From JALORV01 sp963766365 (GTDB lineage Bacteria; Pseudomonadota; Gammaproteobacteria; Burkholderiales; Burkholderiaceae_F): a stretch of DNA of 64,000 bases. This document shows positions 16,279 through 24,993 of this stretch, one piece after another. Each line of letters opens with the position of its first letter. The stretch's first letter is position 1. Location: NCBI GenBank assembly GCA_963766365.1, contig CAVXZK010000009.1:1-64000 (forward strand), written 5' to 3'. The notes beneath the pieces are model-generated. The model made no database searches, was not told where the DNA came from, and saw only the letters and a program-made list of their open reading frames with translations. A program made the position numbers and the translations under genes.

Positions 16279-17127
16279 ATGCCCGACCGCCATTCCGGCC
16301 CGTTCGACCGAACGGCGTTCTTCGTCTCCGACGGCACCGGCATCACCGCCGAAACCCTTGGCCACAGCGTCCTGACCCAGTTCGGCGACCTGCGCTATCG
16401 GCCGCAGCGCCTGCCATTCGTGGACTCGGTCGAAAAGGCCCGTGATGCTGCGGCGCGAATCAATGACGCCGGGGAGCGAGACGGCAAGCGCGCGATCGTC
16501 TTCTCGACCCTGGTCAATCCGGTGGTGTCCGCTGAGCTGCGGGGGGCCACCGAAGCCTTTGTCATCGAGATGTTCGAGACTTTCGTCGAGCCGCTCGAGC
16601 GCGAACTGGGAATGAAGTCCACCCACACGATCGGGCGCTCGCACAACATCGCCGTGAATTCGGAGGATTACAAGAACCGGATCGAGGCGATCAACTTCGC
16701 TCTGGCACACGACGACGGCCAGTCGGCCACGGGTCTGGAGAAATCGGACGTGATCCTGGTCGGCGTCTCCCGCTCGGGCAAGACACCGACCTCCCTGTAC
16801 CTGGCGATGCAATACGGCGTGAAGGCCGCCAACTACCCGCTGGTCCCCGAGGATTTCGAGCGCAACCAGCTACCCTCGGTGCTGCCGTCCTACAAGGGCA
16901 AGCTCTTCGGCCTGTCGATCGCCCCCGAGCGCCTGTCCGAGGTCCGCAACGAGCGCCGCCCGAACAGCCGCTACGCCTCGTTCGACAACTGCCGCTACGA
17001 GGTCGAAGCGGCTGAGCGGATGATGCGGCGTGAAGGCATTCGCTGGCTGTCGTCGACGACCAAGTCGATCGAGGAGATCGCCGCGACGATCATGCAGGAG
17101 GTACGGCTGGACCGGCGCTCCTACTGA
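16279..17127 (+). CDS. ppsR: PEP synthase regulatory protein (bifunctional kinase/pyrophosphorylase)
   Basis: 282 aa, DUF299 family. It inactivates PEP synthase by ADP-dependent phosphorylation of a Thr next to the catalytic His and reactivates it by Pi-dependent removal. Visible are the N-terminal FFVSDGTGITAETLGHSVL, the P-loop GVSRSGKTPTSLYLA (about 152-166) and the C-terminal IRWLSSTTKSIEEIAATIMQ. The start is ATG 16279 with GAGG 5 nt upstream; a TTG just before is ignored. It lies back to back with ppsA over about 90 bp, the usual arrangement. This gene is intact although its only known target is broken in this sequence. Confidence 0.95.
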   Translation: MPDRHSGPFDRTAFFVSDGTGITAETLGHSVLTQFGDLRYRPQRLPFVDSVEKARDAAARINDAGERDGKRAIVFSTLVNPVVSAELRGATEAFVIEMFETFVEPLERELGMKSTHTIGRSHNIAVNSEDYKNRIEAINFALAHDDGQSATGLEKSDVILVGVSRSGKTPTSLYLAMQYGVKAANYPLVPEDFERNQLPSVLPSYKGKLFGLSIAPERLSEVRNERRPNSRYASFDNCRYEVEAAERMMRREGIRWLSSTTKSIEEIAATIMQEVRLDRRSY

Positions 17128-17148
17128 GGCGGATGCCCCGAGCCGGCG

Positions 17149-17940
17149 CTACCTTGTGCCCTGCTCGCGGCGCCGCCTCTGCTCGAACAGGCACACGGCG
17201 GCCGCCGCGCCGACGTTGAGCGACTCGACCGCGCTGGCGATTGGGATTCGCAACCGGCGCTGCGCAAACCCGAAGGCTGCCGCGCTGAGTCCCCGGCCCT
17301 CCGATCCGAACATCCACACCGTTGGCCGCAGGCCCCAAGACGCTGTGTACAGCGGTTCGCCACCGCCCGCATCCGCCGCGATCCGTTCGGCGTCGAATGC
17401 CGCGACAAGGCGCTCCGGCGGCACATCCTCATGGATCGACAAGGCGAAGTGCGCGCCCATTGCGGCACGCAGCACCTTGGGGGCCCAGAGGAACACCGTG
17501 CCGGTCGAGGCCGCGACGTGCTGAACGCCGGCTGCCGCGGCGGTTCGCAGCAGCGTGCCAGCGTTGCCCGGGTCCTGGATTCCATCCAGGTACACCGCAT
17601 CCGCGACTTGTCCGATGGGAAGCTGTGGCCGCGGGATCAGGATCTCGATCAGGATGCCAGCGCCGTGTTCCACCGGCGCGATGCTGCCGTACAGGGTGCG
17701 TGACAATTCAGCGACGCGTACCCCGGCATATTTCGCCGCGGCGTCGGCAAGGGCCCGGACGGATGCACTCGCGGCTTCGCTGATGACGACCGCCGCAATC
17801 GACACCCGGGCCGCCAGAGCGTTCTCGACCAGATGCACGCCTTCGGCGATCGAGCGCTCGGTCTCGCGACCCGCCCTCGGGGAGTCGGCGAGGCGACGCA
17901 ACCGCCGCACCAGCGGGTTATCGGCCGAACTGATGCGCAC
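17149..17940 (-). CDS. SpoU/TrmH family RNA 2'-O-ribose methyltransferase
   Basis: About 263 aa. The N-terminal substrate-binding domain (NPLVRRLRRLADSPRAGR) is followed by a SPOUT knot with the three motifs: DGIQDPGNAGTLLRTA, FGSEGRGLS and the SAM-binding VESLNVGAAAAVCLFE. It probably methylates a ribose in rRNA (RlmB-like) or tRNA; the exact site is unknown. It is last in the rpsB-to-rnhB operon and overlaps the rnhB end. The GTG at 17940 is preferred because AGG lies 5 nt upstream; a TTG at 17958 or GTG at 17943 are alternatives. Confidence 0.85.
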   Translation of the reverse strand: MRISSADNPLVRRLRRLADSPRAGRETERSIAEGVHLVENALAARVSIAAVVISEAASASVRALADAAAKYAGVRVAELSRTLYGSIAPVEHGAGILIEILIPRPQLPIGQVADAVYLDGIQDPGNAGTLLRTAAAAGVQHVAASTGTVFLWAPKVLRAAMGAHFALSIHEDVPPERLVAAFDAERIAADAGGGEPLYTASWGLRPTVWMFGSEGRGLSAAAFGFAQRRLRIPIASAVESLNVGAAAAVCLFEQRRRREQGTR

Positions 17941-18577
17941 CACGACCTGCCGGAACAACGTTCAGCAATGCACGCACCGGAGCGAACGACTGCCGGTGCA
18001 GGCAGCAGGGCCCGAGCCGCTGCAGATTGCTCAGGTGCTCGGGCGTCCCATAGCCCATGTGTTGCGCAAATCCATAGCCCGGATGCTGCTCGTCGGACGC
18101 GCGCATCAGCGCGTCGCGCGCGGTCTTCGCCAGGATCGACGCGGCCGAAATGCAGCGCTCGGTCGCATCGCCGGCGATGATCGTGCGCCCGGGAATCGGC
18201 AGCCGTGGCATCTGGTTGCCGTCGACCAGCGCGTAGTCGGCCGCCACCTGCAATCGCTCCACGGCACGCCGCATCGCCAGCAGCGTCGCCTGCAGGATGT
18301 TGAGCGTGTCGATCTCCTCAACGCTCGCTTCCGCGATTGCATAGGCAATGGCGCGTTCGCGGATCCGTAGCGCGAGTTCCTCGCGCCGCTCGGCACTCAG
18401 CACCTTGGAGTCGGCGAGGCCGTTGATCCGTCGATCGGGGTCGAGGATCACCGCGGCGGCCATCACCGGTCCGGCCAGTGGTCCGCGCCCGGCCTCATCG
18501 ATGCCGCAGATTCGACCGCCCTGGCGTGCCGCCTGCTCGAAGAGGTCGAGGTTCATCGCACGGCGCTGCACGCTCAT
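17918..18577 (-). CDS. rnhB: ribonuclease HII
   Basis: 219 aa. It cleaves RNA in RNA-DNA hybrids and at misincorporated ribonucleotides. The N-terminal acidic pair D27/E28 is in CGIDEAGRGPLAGPV, with later catalytic Asp in ALVDGNQ and the segment ISAASILAKTARDALM, followed by HPGYGFAQHMGYGTPEH. The ATG overlaps the lpxB stop by 4 nt, and lpxB-rnhB linkage is standard in proteobacteria. Confidence 0.95.
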   Translation of the reverse strand: MSVQRRAMNLDLFEQAARQGGRICGIDEAGRGPLAGPVMAAAVILDPDRRINGLADSKVLSAERREELALRIRERAIAYAIAEASVEEIDTLNILQATLLAMRRAVERLQVAADYALVDGNQMPRLPIPGRTIIAGDATERCISAASILAKTARDALMRASDEQHPGYGFAQHMGYGTPEHLSNLQRLGPCCLHRQSFAPVRALLNVVPAGRGAHQFGR

Positions 18578-19719
18578 CGCGCTTCCTCGATGATCGCCGC
18601 CGCCGCCAGCGCCGCCGTATCCCGCCGCAACTCCTCGTGCATCGTGGCGAACCGCTGCTCCAGCTTCGACCGTAATGCACGATCGTGCAGCTGCGCCTGC
18701 AGCGCGTCGGCCAGCGCCGCCGGGGTCGCTTGCTCCTGCAACAGCTCGGGCACCAGGAACTCGCCGGCCAGGATGTTCGGCAGTCCCACCCAGGGAATCA
18801 TCTTCTTGCGCCGCATCAGCCAGGCCGAGAACGCCGGCATTCGATAGGCGATCACCATCGGCCGCTTGTAGAGCGCCGTTTCCAGAGTGGCCGTGCCGCT
18901 GGCGACCAGCACGGCGTCAGCCGCCTCGAGGCAATCATGCGAACGCCCGTCGACCAGCGTCAGCCGCCGCGCCAGATCCGGAAACGCCGACGCCATGTTC
19001 ACCAGCATCGATTTCAATGCGACATCAGCCGCCGGGATCACGTAGCGAAGATCAGGCTCGCGCTGTCGCAGCGCGTCGATGGCAGCGAGAAAGGTCGGAC
19101 CGATGTAGCGCACCTCGTCAGCGCGTGACCCCGGCAGCACGGCGACGACCGGGCTGTCGGCTACCAGCCCCAGGCGCTGACGCGCGGTCGCGGCATCGGG
19201 AAGCATCGGGATCATGCTGGCGAGCGGGTGTCCGACGTACGTGGCCGCGATGCCGGCTCGATCGTAGATCGCCTGCTCGAACGGAAACACCAGAAGCATG
19301 CGATCAACCGCGCGGCCGATCTGCACGATGCGTTCGCTGCGCCACGCCCAGATCGACGGGCTGATGAAGTGCACGACGCGGATGCCGCGGGCGCGCAGCT
19401 TCTCTTCGAGAGCGAGGTTGAAATCCGGCGCATCGACGCCGACAAAGACCGCGGGCGGCTGCGCCAGCAGGCGCTGCGTCAGCGTGCTGCGCAGCTTCAG
19501 CAGGCGGGGCAGGTGCCGCAAAACTTCGACATAACCGCGCACCGACAGCTCGCGCACGTGTGCCCAGGCATCGAACCCGGCCGCGATCATGCGGTCGCCA
19601 CCGACTCCGGCGCAGCGGACATCCGGCAGTCGCCGACGCAATTCTGCGATTACGCCGGCGGCGAGCAGATCGCCCGAAGCCTCCCCGGCCACGAAGGCGC
19701 AGGTGCTCGCAGGTTGCAT
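18574..19719 (-). CDS. lpxB: lipid-A-disaccharide synthase
   Basis: 381 aa, family length. It joins lipid X and UDP-2,3-diacylglucosamine to form the tetra-acyl disaccharide of lipid A, on the inner face of the inner membrane. GT19 features: VAGEASGDLLAAGVI, FVGVDAPDFN, HFISPSIWAWR, YVGHPLA and LPGSRADEVRYIGPTFL. Its ATG overlaps the lpxA stop by 1 nt and its stop overlaps rnhB by 4 nt, so it is translationally coupled within the lpxD-fabZ-lpxA-lpxB block. Confidence 0.96.
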   Translation of the reverse strand: MQPASTCAFVAGEASGDLLAAGVIAELRRRLPDVRCAGVGGDRMIAAGFDAWAHVRELSVRGYVEVLRHLPRLLKLRSTLTQRLLAQPPAVFVGVDAPDFNLALEEKLRARGIRVVHFISPSIWAWRSERIVQIGRAVDRMLLVFPFEQAIYDRAGIAATYVGHPLASMIPMLPDAATARQRLGLVADSPVVAVLPGSRADEVRYIGPTFLAAIDALRQREPDLRYVIPAADVALKSMLVNMASAFPDLARRLTLVDGRSHDCLEAADAVLVASGTATLETALYKRPMVIAYRMPAFSAWLMRRKKMIPWVGLPNILAGEFLVPELLQEQATPAALADALQAQLHDRALRSKLEQRFATMHEELRRDTAALAAAAIIEEAR

Positions 19720-20507
19720 CAGCGGATGATGCCTCGCTGCGAGCTGTCGACGAATTCCTTCAGCAGGCCGATTGCCTCAGCGGACGCCGGGTGCTCGGTC
19801 GCCATGGCCGCGAGCGCCGAGACGGCCTCGACGGTGGTCATGCCTTCCTTGTAGAGCAGCTTGTAGGCGCGCCGCAGCAGGTTGATCGTCTCGGCCTGGA
19901 AGCCGCGCCGCTTCAGGCCCTCCGTATTGATGCCATGCGGCTCCGCCGGGTTGCCGTTGCACATCACGTAGGGCGGGATATCGCGCAGCACGATCGAACC
20001 GCCGCCCGCCATCGCGTGCGGGCCGACCGAGCAGAACTGGTGGACTGCTGAGAGCCCGCCGATGACTACCCAGTCGCCCACCGTCACGTGGCCGGCAAGC
20101 GTTGCATTGTTGGCCAGGATCGTGTGATCACCGACAACGCAGTCGTGCGCGATGTGGGCGTAGGCCATGATCCAGTTGTCGGAACCGATGCGGGTGACGC
20201 CACCGCCCTGCGCAGTGCCGAGGCTGATGGTGCAGCACTCACGCACGGTGTTGCCGTCGCCGATCACGAGTTCGGTGTCCTCGCCGGCGTACTTCTTGTC
20301 CTGCGGCGCGCCTCCGATCGAGCAGAACGGGAAGAACCGGTTGCCGCGGCCGATCGTCGTGCGCCCGCTGATGACCACATGGGGACCGAGCACCGTCCCC
20401 GCGCTGATGCGCACCCGCGCACCGACGATGCTGTACGGACCGACCTCGACGTCGTCCGCCAGCTCGGACGTGCGGTCCACCAGCGCCGTGGGATGGATCC
20501 TGGACAC
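19719..20507 (-). CDS. lpxA: acyl-ACP--UDP-N-acetylglucosamine O-acyltransferase
   Basis: 262 aa from GTG 20507, exactly the E. coli length. It transfers a 3-hydroxyacyl chain from ACP to UDP-GlcNAc, the first step of lipid A synthesis, as a homotrimer. The hexapeptide left-handed beta helix runs through most of the protein (IHPTALVDRTSELADDVEVGPYSIVG), with the catalytic-His region in MAYAHIAHDCVVGD and a C-terminal helical domain. The GTG shares one base with the fabZ TAG stop; a longer open frame upstream is inside fabZ and rejected. Confidence 0.96.
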   Translation of the reverse strand: MSRIHPTALVDRTSELADDVEVGPYSIVGARVRISAGTVLGPHVVISGRTTIGRGNRFFPFCSIGGAPQDKKYAGEDTELVIGDGNTVRECCTISLGTAQGGGVTRIGSDNWIMAYAHIAHDCVVGDHTILANNATLAGHVTVGDWVVIGGLSAVHQFCSVGPHAMAGGGSIVLRDIPPYVMCNGNPAEPHGINTEGLKRRGFQAETINLLRRAYKLLYKEGMTTVEAVSALAAMATEHPASAEAIGLLKEFVDSSQRGIIR

Positions 20508-20959
20508 TACGGCACTTCCTTGGCCTTGTGCAGTGCGCACATCAGTTCCGCTTCACACACCACCTCGCCATCGACCAACGCGCGGCAGGTGAACTTGCCG
20601 ACGCCGCGCTTCACCCGATCCATCGTGGCCTCGAGGCGCAACTGGTCGCCCGGTTCGACCGGGCGCTTGAAGCGGGCGCCATCGATGCCGGCAAAGAGAA
20701 ACAACGTCCCCTCGGGGTACGACGTCTTCATGGTCACGTAGGTGAGCACGGCTGCCGCCTGAGCCAGCGCCTCGATGATCATCACGCCAGGCATCACCGG
20801 ATGGCCCGGAAAGTGGCCCTGGAAGTGCGGCTCGTTCACGGAAACGTTCTTGATTGCCGCAATGCGCACGCCCGGCTCGAGCTCGAGCACCCGGTCCACC
20901 AGCAGGATCGGATATCGGTGCGGCATCAATTGCAGGATCTGCTTGATGTCCAGTTTCAT
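20507..20959 (-). CDS. fabZ: 3-hydroxyacyl-ACP dehydratase FabZ
   Basis: 150 aa, hot-dog fold. It dehydrates (3R)-hydroxyacyl-ACP in fatty-acid elongation and so competes with LpxA/LpxD for hydroxyacyl-ACP, which explains its place between lpxD and lpxA. The catalytic H49 is in HFQGHFPGHPVMPG and E63 in IIEALAQAA, with the usual 14-residue spacing. ATG 20959 overlaps the lpxD stop by 4 nt; the longer frame is not used. Confidence 0.96.
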   Translation of the reverse strand: MKLDIKQILQLMPHRYPILLVDRVLELEPGVRIAAIKNVSVNEPHFQGHFPGHPVMPGVMIIEALAQAAAVLTYVTMKTSYPEGTLFLFAGIDGARFKRPVEPGDQLRLEATMDRVKRGVGKFTCRALVDGEVVCEAELMCALHKAKEVP

Positions 20960-22029
20960 TCTTTGGCGTCTCCCCGGCCCGCGGCCTCCAGCTCCCTGAT
21001 GCGTCGACGCAGGTCCTCGAGCTGTCGCACGATGGCCGCCGCCTTTTCCCACTCGCGATTCTTCATGATCGGGAAGAATCCCGTGTAATGCCCGGGCGTC
21101 GCGATCGACCCCGAGACCACGGTCGCCGGGCCAATGACGCAGCCGTCCGCGATCGTCAGGTGACCGGCAATGCCGGCCGAGCCGCCGATCATGCAGTTCC
21201 GTCCGATGCGCGCGCTGCCGGCCACCCCGACACAGCCAGCGATGACCGTGTTCGCGCCGACGAAGCAGTTGTGTCCGATCTGGATCTGGTTGTCCATCTT
21301 GACCCCGGACTCGACCACCGTGTCGCCCATCGTTCCGCGGTCGATGGTCGTGTTTGCGCCGATTTCGACGTCATCGCCGATGACAACGCGTCCCAGCTGC
21401 GGAATCTTGATCCATTGCCCGTCGAGAGGCGCGAAGCCGAAACCATCGGCTCCAATCACCGCGCCACTATGAATGATGCAGCGCGCTCCGATCGTGCAGT
21501 CGTCCAGCACGACAGTGCGCGGATACAGGCGCGAACCGGCCCCGAGGACACTACGCGCGCCGAGATGTGCGCCAGCCTCGATCGTCGCTCCCGGACCGAC
21601 GACCGCGTCCGCACCGACCACCGCACCTGTGCCGACCGAAGCGGTCGGGTCGACGCGTGCGCCGTTGCCGATGACCGCGCCGCGGTCGATCCCCGCTGCC
21701 GCCGGCGGCGTGGGATGCAGCAACTGTGTCGCCAGTGCGAACCACGCATACGGCGCATCGACGATGACCAGCGCGCCGCTCGGCCGCGCTTCAAGCGCGT
21801 CGGCATCCTGCAAAGTCAGAACGATGGCGCCGGCCTGGGAGCTCTGCGCATCACGCCGGTAACGCGGGTTCGCAAGGAAGGCGAGATCGGTGGCGGAAGC
21901 GGTTGCAAGCGGCGCCACCGAGGTGACGCACCGTTCCGCGCTGCCGCGCACCGTGGCACGCAGCCGACCCTGTGTCTTTTCAATGATGGCGACTGTCAGG
22001 TTCGACAGCGACAGTCCGCCGGTGGCCAT
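20956..22029 (-). CDS. lpxD: UDP-3-O-acylglucosamine N-acyltransferase
   Basis: 357 aa. It adds the second (N-linked) hydroxyacyl chain in lipid A synthesis. An N-terminal uridine-binding domain (LATQLLHP region) is followed by a long hexapeptide-repeat beta helix with the catalytic-His motif QIGHNCFVGANTVIAGCVGVAGSA, and a C-terminal helix (EWEKAAAIVRQLEDLRRRIRELE) that binds ACP. It starts 3 nt after the skp stop and overlaps fabZ by 4 nt. Confidence 0.96.
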   Translation of the reverse strand: MATGGLSLSNLTVAIIEKTQGRLRATVRGSAERCVTSVAPLATASATDLAFLANPRYRRDAQSSQAGAIVLTLQDADALEARPSGALVIVDAPYAWFALATQLLHPTPPAAAGIDRGAVIGNGARVDPTASVGTGAVVGADAVVGPGATIEAGAHLGARSVLGAGSRLYPRTVVLDDCTIGARCIIHSGAVIGADGFGFAPLDGQWIKIPQLGRVVIGDDVEIGANTTIDRGTMGDTVVESGVKMDNQIQIGHNCFVGANTVIAGCVGVAGSARIGRNCMIGGSAGIAGHLTIADGCVIGPATVVSGSIATPGHYTGFFPIMKNREWEKAAAIVRQLEDLRRRIRELEAAGRGDAKE

Positions 22030-22032
22030 CGG

Positions 22033-22536
22033 CTACTTGGCGTTGTTGAGCGCGCGCAGCACCCGCTCCGTCATGTCGATGCGCGGGTTGAAGTAGACGG
22101 CTTCCTGCACGATGAGGTCGTACTTCTCCTGCTCGGCGATCTGGCGAATGATGCGGTTGGTACGCTCGAGCAGGCCCTGCAGTTCCTCGTTGCGGCGCTG
22201 GTTGAAGTCCTCGCGGAACTCGCGCTGCTTGCGCTGGAATTCGCGGTCCATCTCGGCAATCTCGCGCTGCCGGCGGACACGATCGGTCTCAGACATCACC
22301 GGGCCGTCCTTCTCGAAGCGCTCGGCCGTCGACTTCAGTCGTGCGCCCATCTCCTGCATGTCTTTGTCCCGCTTGGAAAACTCGGCCTCGAGTTTCTGCA
22401 TCGCCGCCCGCGCGGGCTGCGAGTCGCGCAGGATCCGGTCCGAGTTCACGACTCCGACCTTCAGTTCCTGCGCGCCGGCAAGCGGCGCTGCCGCAAGCAG
22501 CGCGGCCACGGCTGTTGCTGAGAGCCACTTGGTCAT
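22033..22536 (-). CDS. skp: OmpH/Skp family periplasmic chaperone
   Basis: 167 aa. A signal peptide (MTKWLSATAVAALLAAAPLAGA) precedes a mature protein with KVGVVNSDRILRDS and long charged helices (about 45-130), the tentacles of the Skp trimer that cradles unfolded outer-membrane proteins. It sits between bamA and lpxD as in most proteobacteria. The ATG at 22536 is preceded by AGGA at 6-nt spacing; an upstream ATG in the same frame lacks such a site. Confidence 0.92.
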   Translation of the reverse strand: MTKWLSATAVAALLAAAPLAGAQELKVGVVNSDRILRDSQPARAAMQKLEAEFSKRDKDMQEMGARLKSTAERFEKDGPVMSETDRVRRQREIAEMDREFQRKQREFREDFNQRRNEELQGLLERTNRIIRQIAEQEKYDLIVQEAVYFNPRIDMTERVLRALNNAK

Positions 22537-22576
22537 AGGGTTTCCTGCCAGCATTGAAGCGCAGGATTTTGCCACA

Positions 22577-24958
22577 TCAGAACCCTGCGCCAATCTGAAA
22601 CTGGAAGCGCTGGATCCGATCCCATGGTTCCGAATTCAACGGGTAGGCATACGAGAGGCGCAGCGGTCCCATCGGCGAGATCCACGCAATGCCGATGCCC
22701 GCCGAATAGCGGACCAGGCTCCAGTCGACCCCGGAAGTGTTTCCGTAGAACGGTCCGGAACAGTACGCCGCAGGGTTCACTGCAATGTCTGCGAACAGGG
22801 CGCCGGCCTGATAGACGCCATTGCAGCCGGGTCCCCAGACCTGGCCCATGTCGAGGAACATCGTGGCACGCAAGGTCTTGTCGGCACCGGGAATCGGCAC
22901 CAGTGCCTCGAAGTTGGCGTTGAATCGGCGGGTGCCGCCCAGCGGGTCACCGAAGACGTCACGTGGGCCGAGCGTGGCGGCCTCGAAACCACGCACGCTG
23001 CCAATGCCGCCCAGGTAGAAGTTCTTGAAGAACGGGTAGGGCCTGTCGCCGTAACCGTTGCCGTAGCCCAGTTCGGTATTCATTGCGAGCGTCAGCCAGC
23101 GTCCGAGAGGAACGAACTGCTGGAACTGGTACGTCAGCCGGTAGTACTCGAGATCCAGCACCGGCAGCGCGAATTCCGCAAACGCGCGCTGATAGCGTCC
23201 CCGCGTCGGAATGATCAGGCTGTCGCGGCTGTCCCGCGACCAGCCCATGGTCAGCGCCAGGGCATCCGATGACTCGCCGAACTCCTCCACGTACTCGATG
23301 TAGCGCGGCGGCGAAGTCGGCGTGAGGTCGATCGTCGTGCCTTCATAGCGCAACCCGAAGAACACGCGGTCGTACTCGGTGAAGGGAACGCCGTAGACCA
23401 GCCCGGCACCGCGGGTGTTGTACCCGACGCTCGAGAGGCCCAGTTCGGCCAGGTCCGAGTTGCGGTAGTAGACCTCGACGGTCCGGCTGATGCCTTCCGG
23501 CGTGATGTACGGATCGGTGTGCGTCAGCGCGACGACAGTGTTCGACTTGCTGGTATTGAGCTCGAGCGACAGCGCATTGCCGGTGCCAAACAGGTTCTGC
23601 TGAGACAGGCCGGCCGTCAGCACCAGGCCTTCGGAGCTGGAGTAGCCGGCACCGAGCTGGATGTTGCCGGTCGCGCGCTCCTTTACCGTCACGTTGACGT
23701 CTACCTGGTCGGGCGCCGTCGGCACTGGCGGTGTGTCGATCGTGACGGTCTCGAAGTAGCCAATGCGATCCAGGCGCTCCTTCGACAGACGAACGCGATC
23801 GGCATCGAACCAGCCGGCCTCGGCCTGCCGGACCTCGCGCCGGATCACTTCGTCACGCGTGCGCGTGTTGCCGCCGATGTTGACGCGGCGTACGTACACG
23901 CGCCGGCCAGGGTCCACGAGGATCGTGAACGCCACCTCGCGCGTTTCCTTGTTGGCCTCGGGCACCGGGTTGGCCGATGCGAAGGCGTAGCCGAGCGTGC
24001 TCATGCGGTCCGTCACCGCCTTGCCGATCGAGTTGACCTGCTCGGCGTTGTAGACGTCGCCCGGCTTCACGTCGATCAAAGGCTTCAGTTCTTCGTCGAG
24101 CCCCAGCAGCTCACCACCGAGCGTGACGCCCGATACCGTGTACGGCTCGCCCTCGAAAACGTTGATCGTGACCGCGATGTCCTGCTTGTCGGGCGTTATC
24201 GAGACATTGACCGAGTCGATGCGGAAATCGAGGTAACCGCGATTCAGGTAGTACGAGCGCAGGGTTTCCAGGTCGGCGCCAAGCTTCTGCCTCGAGTACT
24301 GGTCGCGCTTCGTGTACCAGGAGATCCAGTTCGGGGTCGAAAGCTCCATATTCGAGCGCAGCGTGCGGTCGCTGTACACCTTGTTGCCAGTGAACTCGAT
24401 GCTGCGGATCTTCGAGATCTCGCCTTCCTCGACCGCAATCGAGATGTTCACGCGATTGCGCTCGATCGGCGTGACGGTCGTCTTGATCTCGACGCCATAA
24501 AGGCCGCGCGACAGGTACTGGCGACGCAACTCCTGCTCGGCCCGTTCGAGCAGCGACCGGTCGTAGATGCGGCCATCGGTCAGCCCGACGTCACGCAGCG
24601 ACTTCAGTACCTGGTCCTTCTCGAACTCCTTGACACCGCTGAGATTGACGGTCGAGATTGCCGGCCGCTCCTCGACGATGACCACCAGCACGTCGCCGTC
24701 GACTTCGAGGAGCACGTCCTTGAACAGACCGCTCGCGTACAGCGCCCGGATCGCCTGGGTGCCGCGCTCCGGATCGAACCGGTCACCAACGCGGATCGGC
24801 AGGTAGGTGAAGACGGTGCCGGCCTCGGTACGCTGGATGCCCTCGACGCGGATGTCGCGTACGACGAACTCCTGGGCATGGGCTCCGATGCAGTACGCGG
24901 CCAGCACAGCCGCTGCAACGCGACGCAACGTCAGCGTGACGCTGCGCCTAGATGACAC
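22577..24958 (-). CDS. bamA: outer membrane protein assembly factor BamA
   Basis: 793 aa from GTG 24958, which has GGAG 6 nt upstream. A signal peptide ends near CIGAHA. Five POTRA domains follow (EFVVRDIRVEGIQRTEAGTVF opens POTRA 1), then the 16-strand barrel, including VRGF in IGSVRGFEAATLGPRD (the lid-loop motif) and a C-terminal beta signal ending in Phe (FQFQIGAGF). It is the core of the BAM complex that inserts beta-barrel proteins into the outer membrane. Downstream of rseP and upstream of skp in the operon. Confidence 0.97.
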   Translation of the reverse strand: MSSRRSVTLTLRRVAAAVLAAYCIGAHAQEFVVRDIRVEGIQRTEAGTVFTYLPIRVGDRFDPERGTQAIRALYASGLFKDVLLEVDGDVLVVIVEERPAISTVNLSGVKEFEKDQVLKSLRDVGLTDGRIYDRSLLERAEQELRRQYLSRGLYGVEIKTTVTPIERNRVNISIAVEEGEISKIRSIEFTGNKVYSDRTLRSNMELSTPNWISWYTKRDQYSRQKLGADLETLRSYYLNRGYLDFRIDSVNVSITPDKQDIAVTINVFEGEPYTVSGVTLGGELLGLDEELKPLIDVKPGDVYNAEQVNSIGKAVTDRMSTLGYAFASANPVPEANKETREVAFTILVDPGRRVYVRRVNIGGNTRTRDEVIRREVRQAEAGWFDADRVRLSKERLDRIGYFETVTIDTPPVPTAPDQVDVNVTVKERATGNIQLGAGYSSSEGLVLTAGLSQQNLFGTGNALSLELNTSKSNTVVALTHTDPYITPEGISRTVEVYYRNSDLAELGLSSVGYNTRGAGLVYGVPFTEYDRVFFGLRYEGTTIDLTPTSPPRYIEYVEEFGESSDALALTMGWSRDSRDSLIIPTRGRYQRAFAEFALPVLDLEYYRLTYQFQQFVPLGRWLTLAMNTELGYGNGYGDRPYPFFKNFYLGGIGSVRGFEAATLGPRDVFGDPLGGTRRFNANFEALVPIPGADKTLRATMFLDMGQVWGPGCNGVYQAGALFADIAVNPAAYCSGPFYGNTSGVDWSLVRYSAGIGIAWISPMGPLRLSYAYPLNSEPWDRIQRFQFQIGAGF

Positions 24959-24993
24959 GCGGCGCTCCAACTCGGTTTTGCATCATGCCGGGA

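Noticed and set aside
23519..24955. 478-aa plus-strand open frame
   Set aside because: Antisense shadow of bamA, created by GC-rich codon bias.
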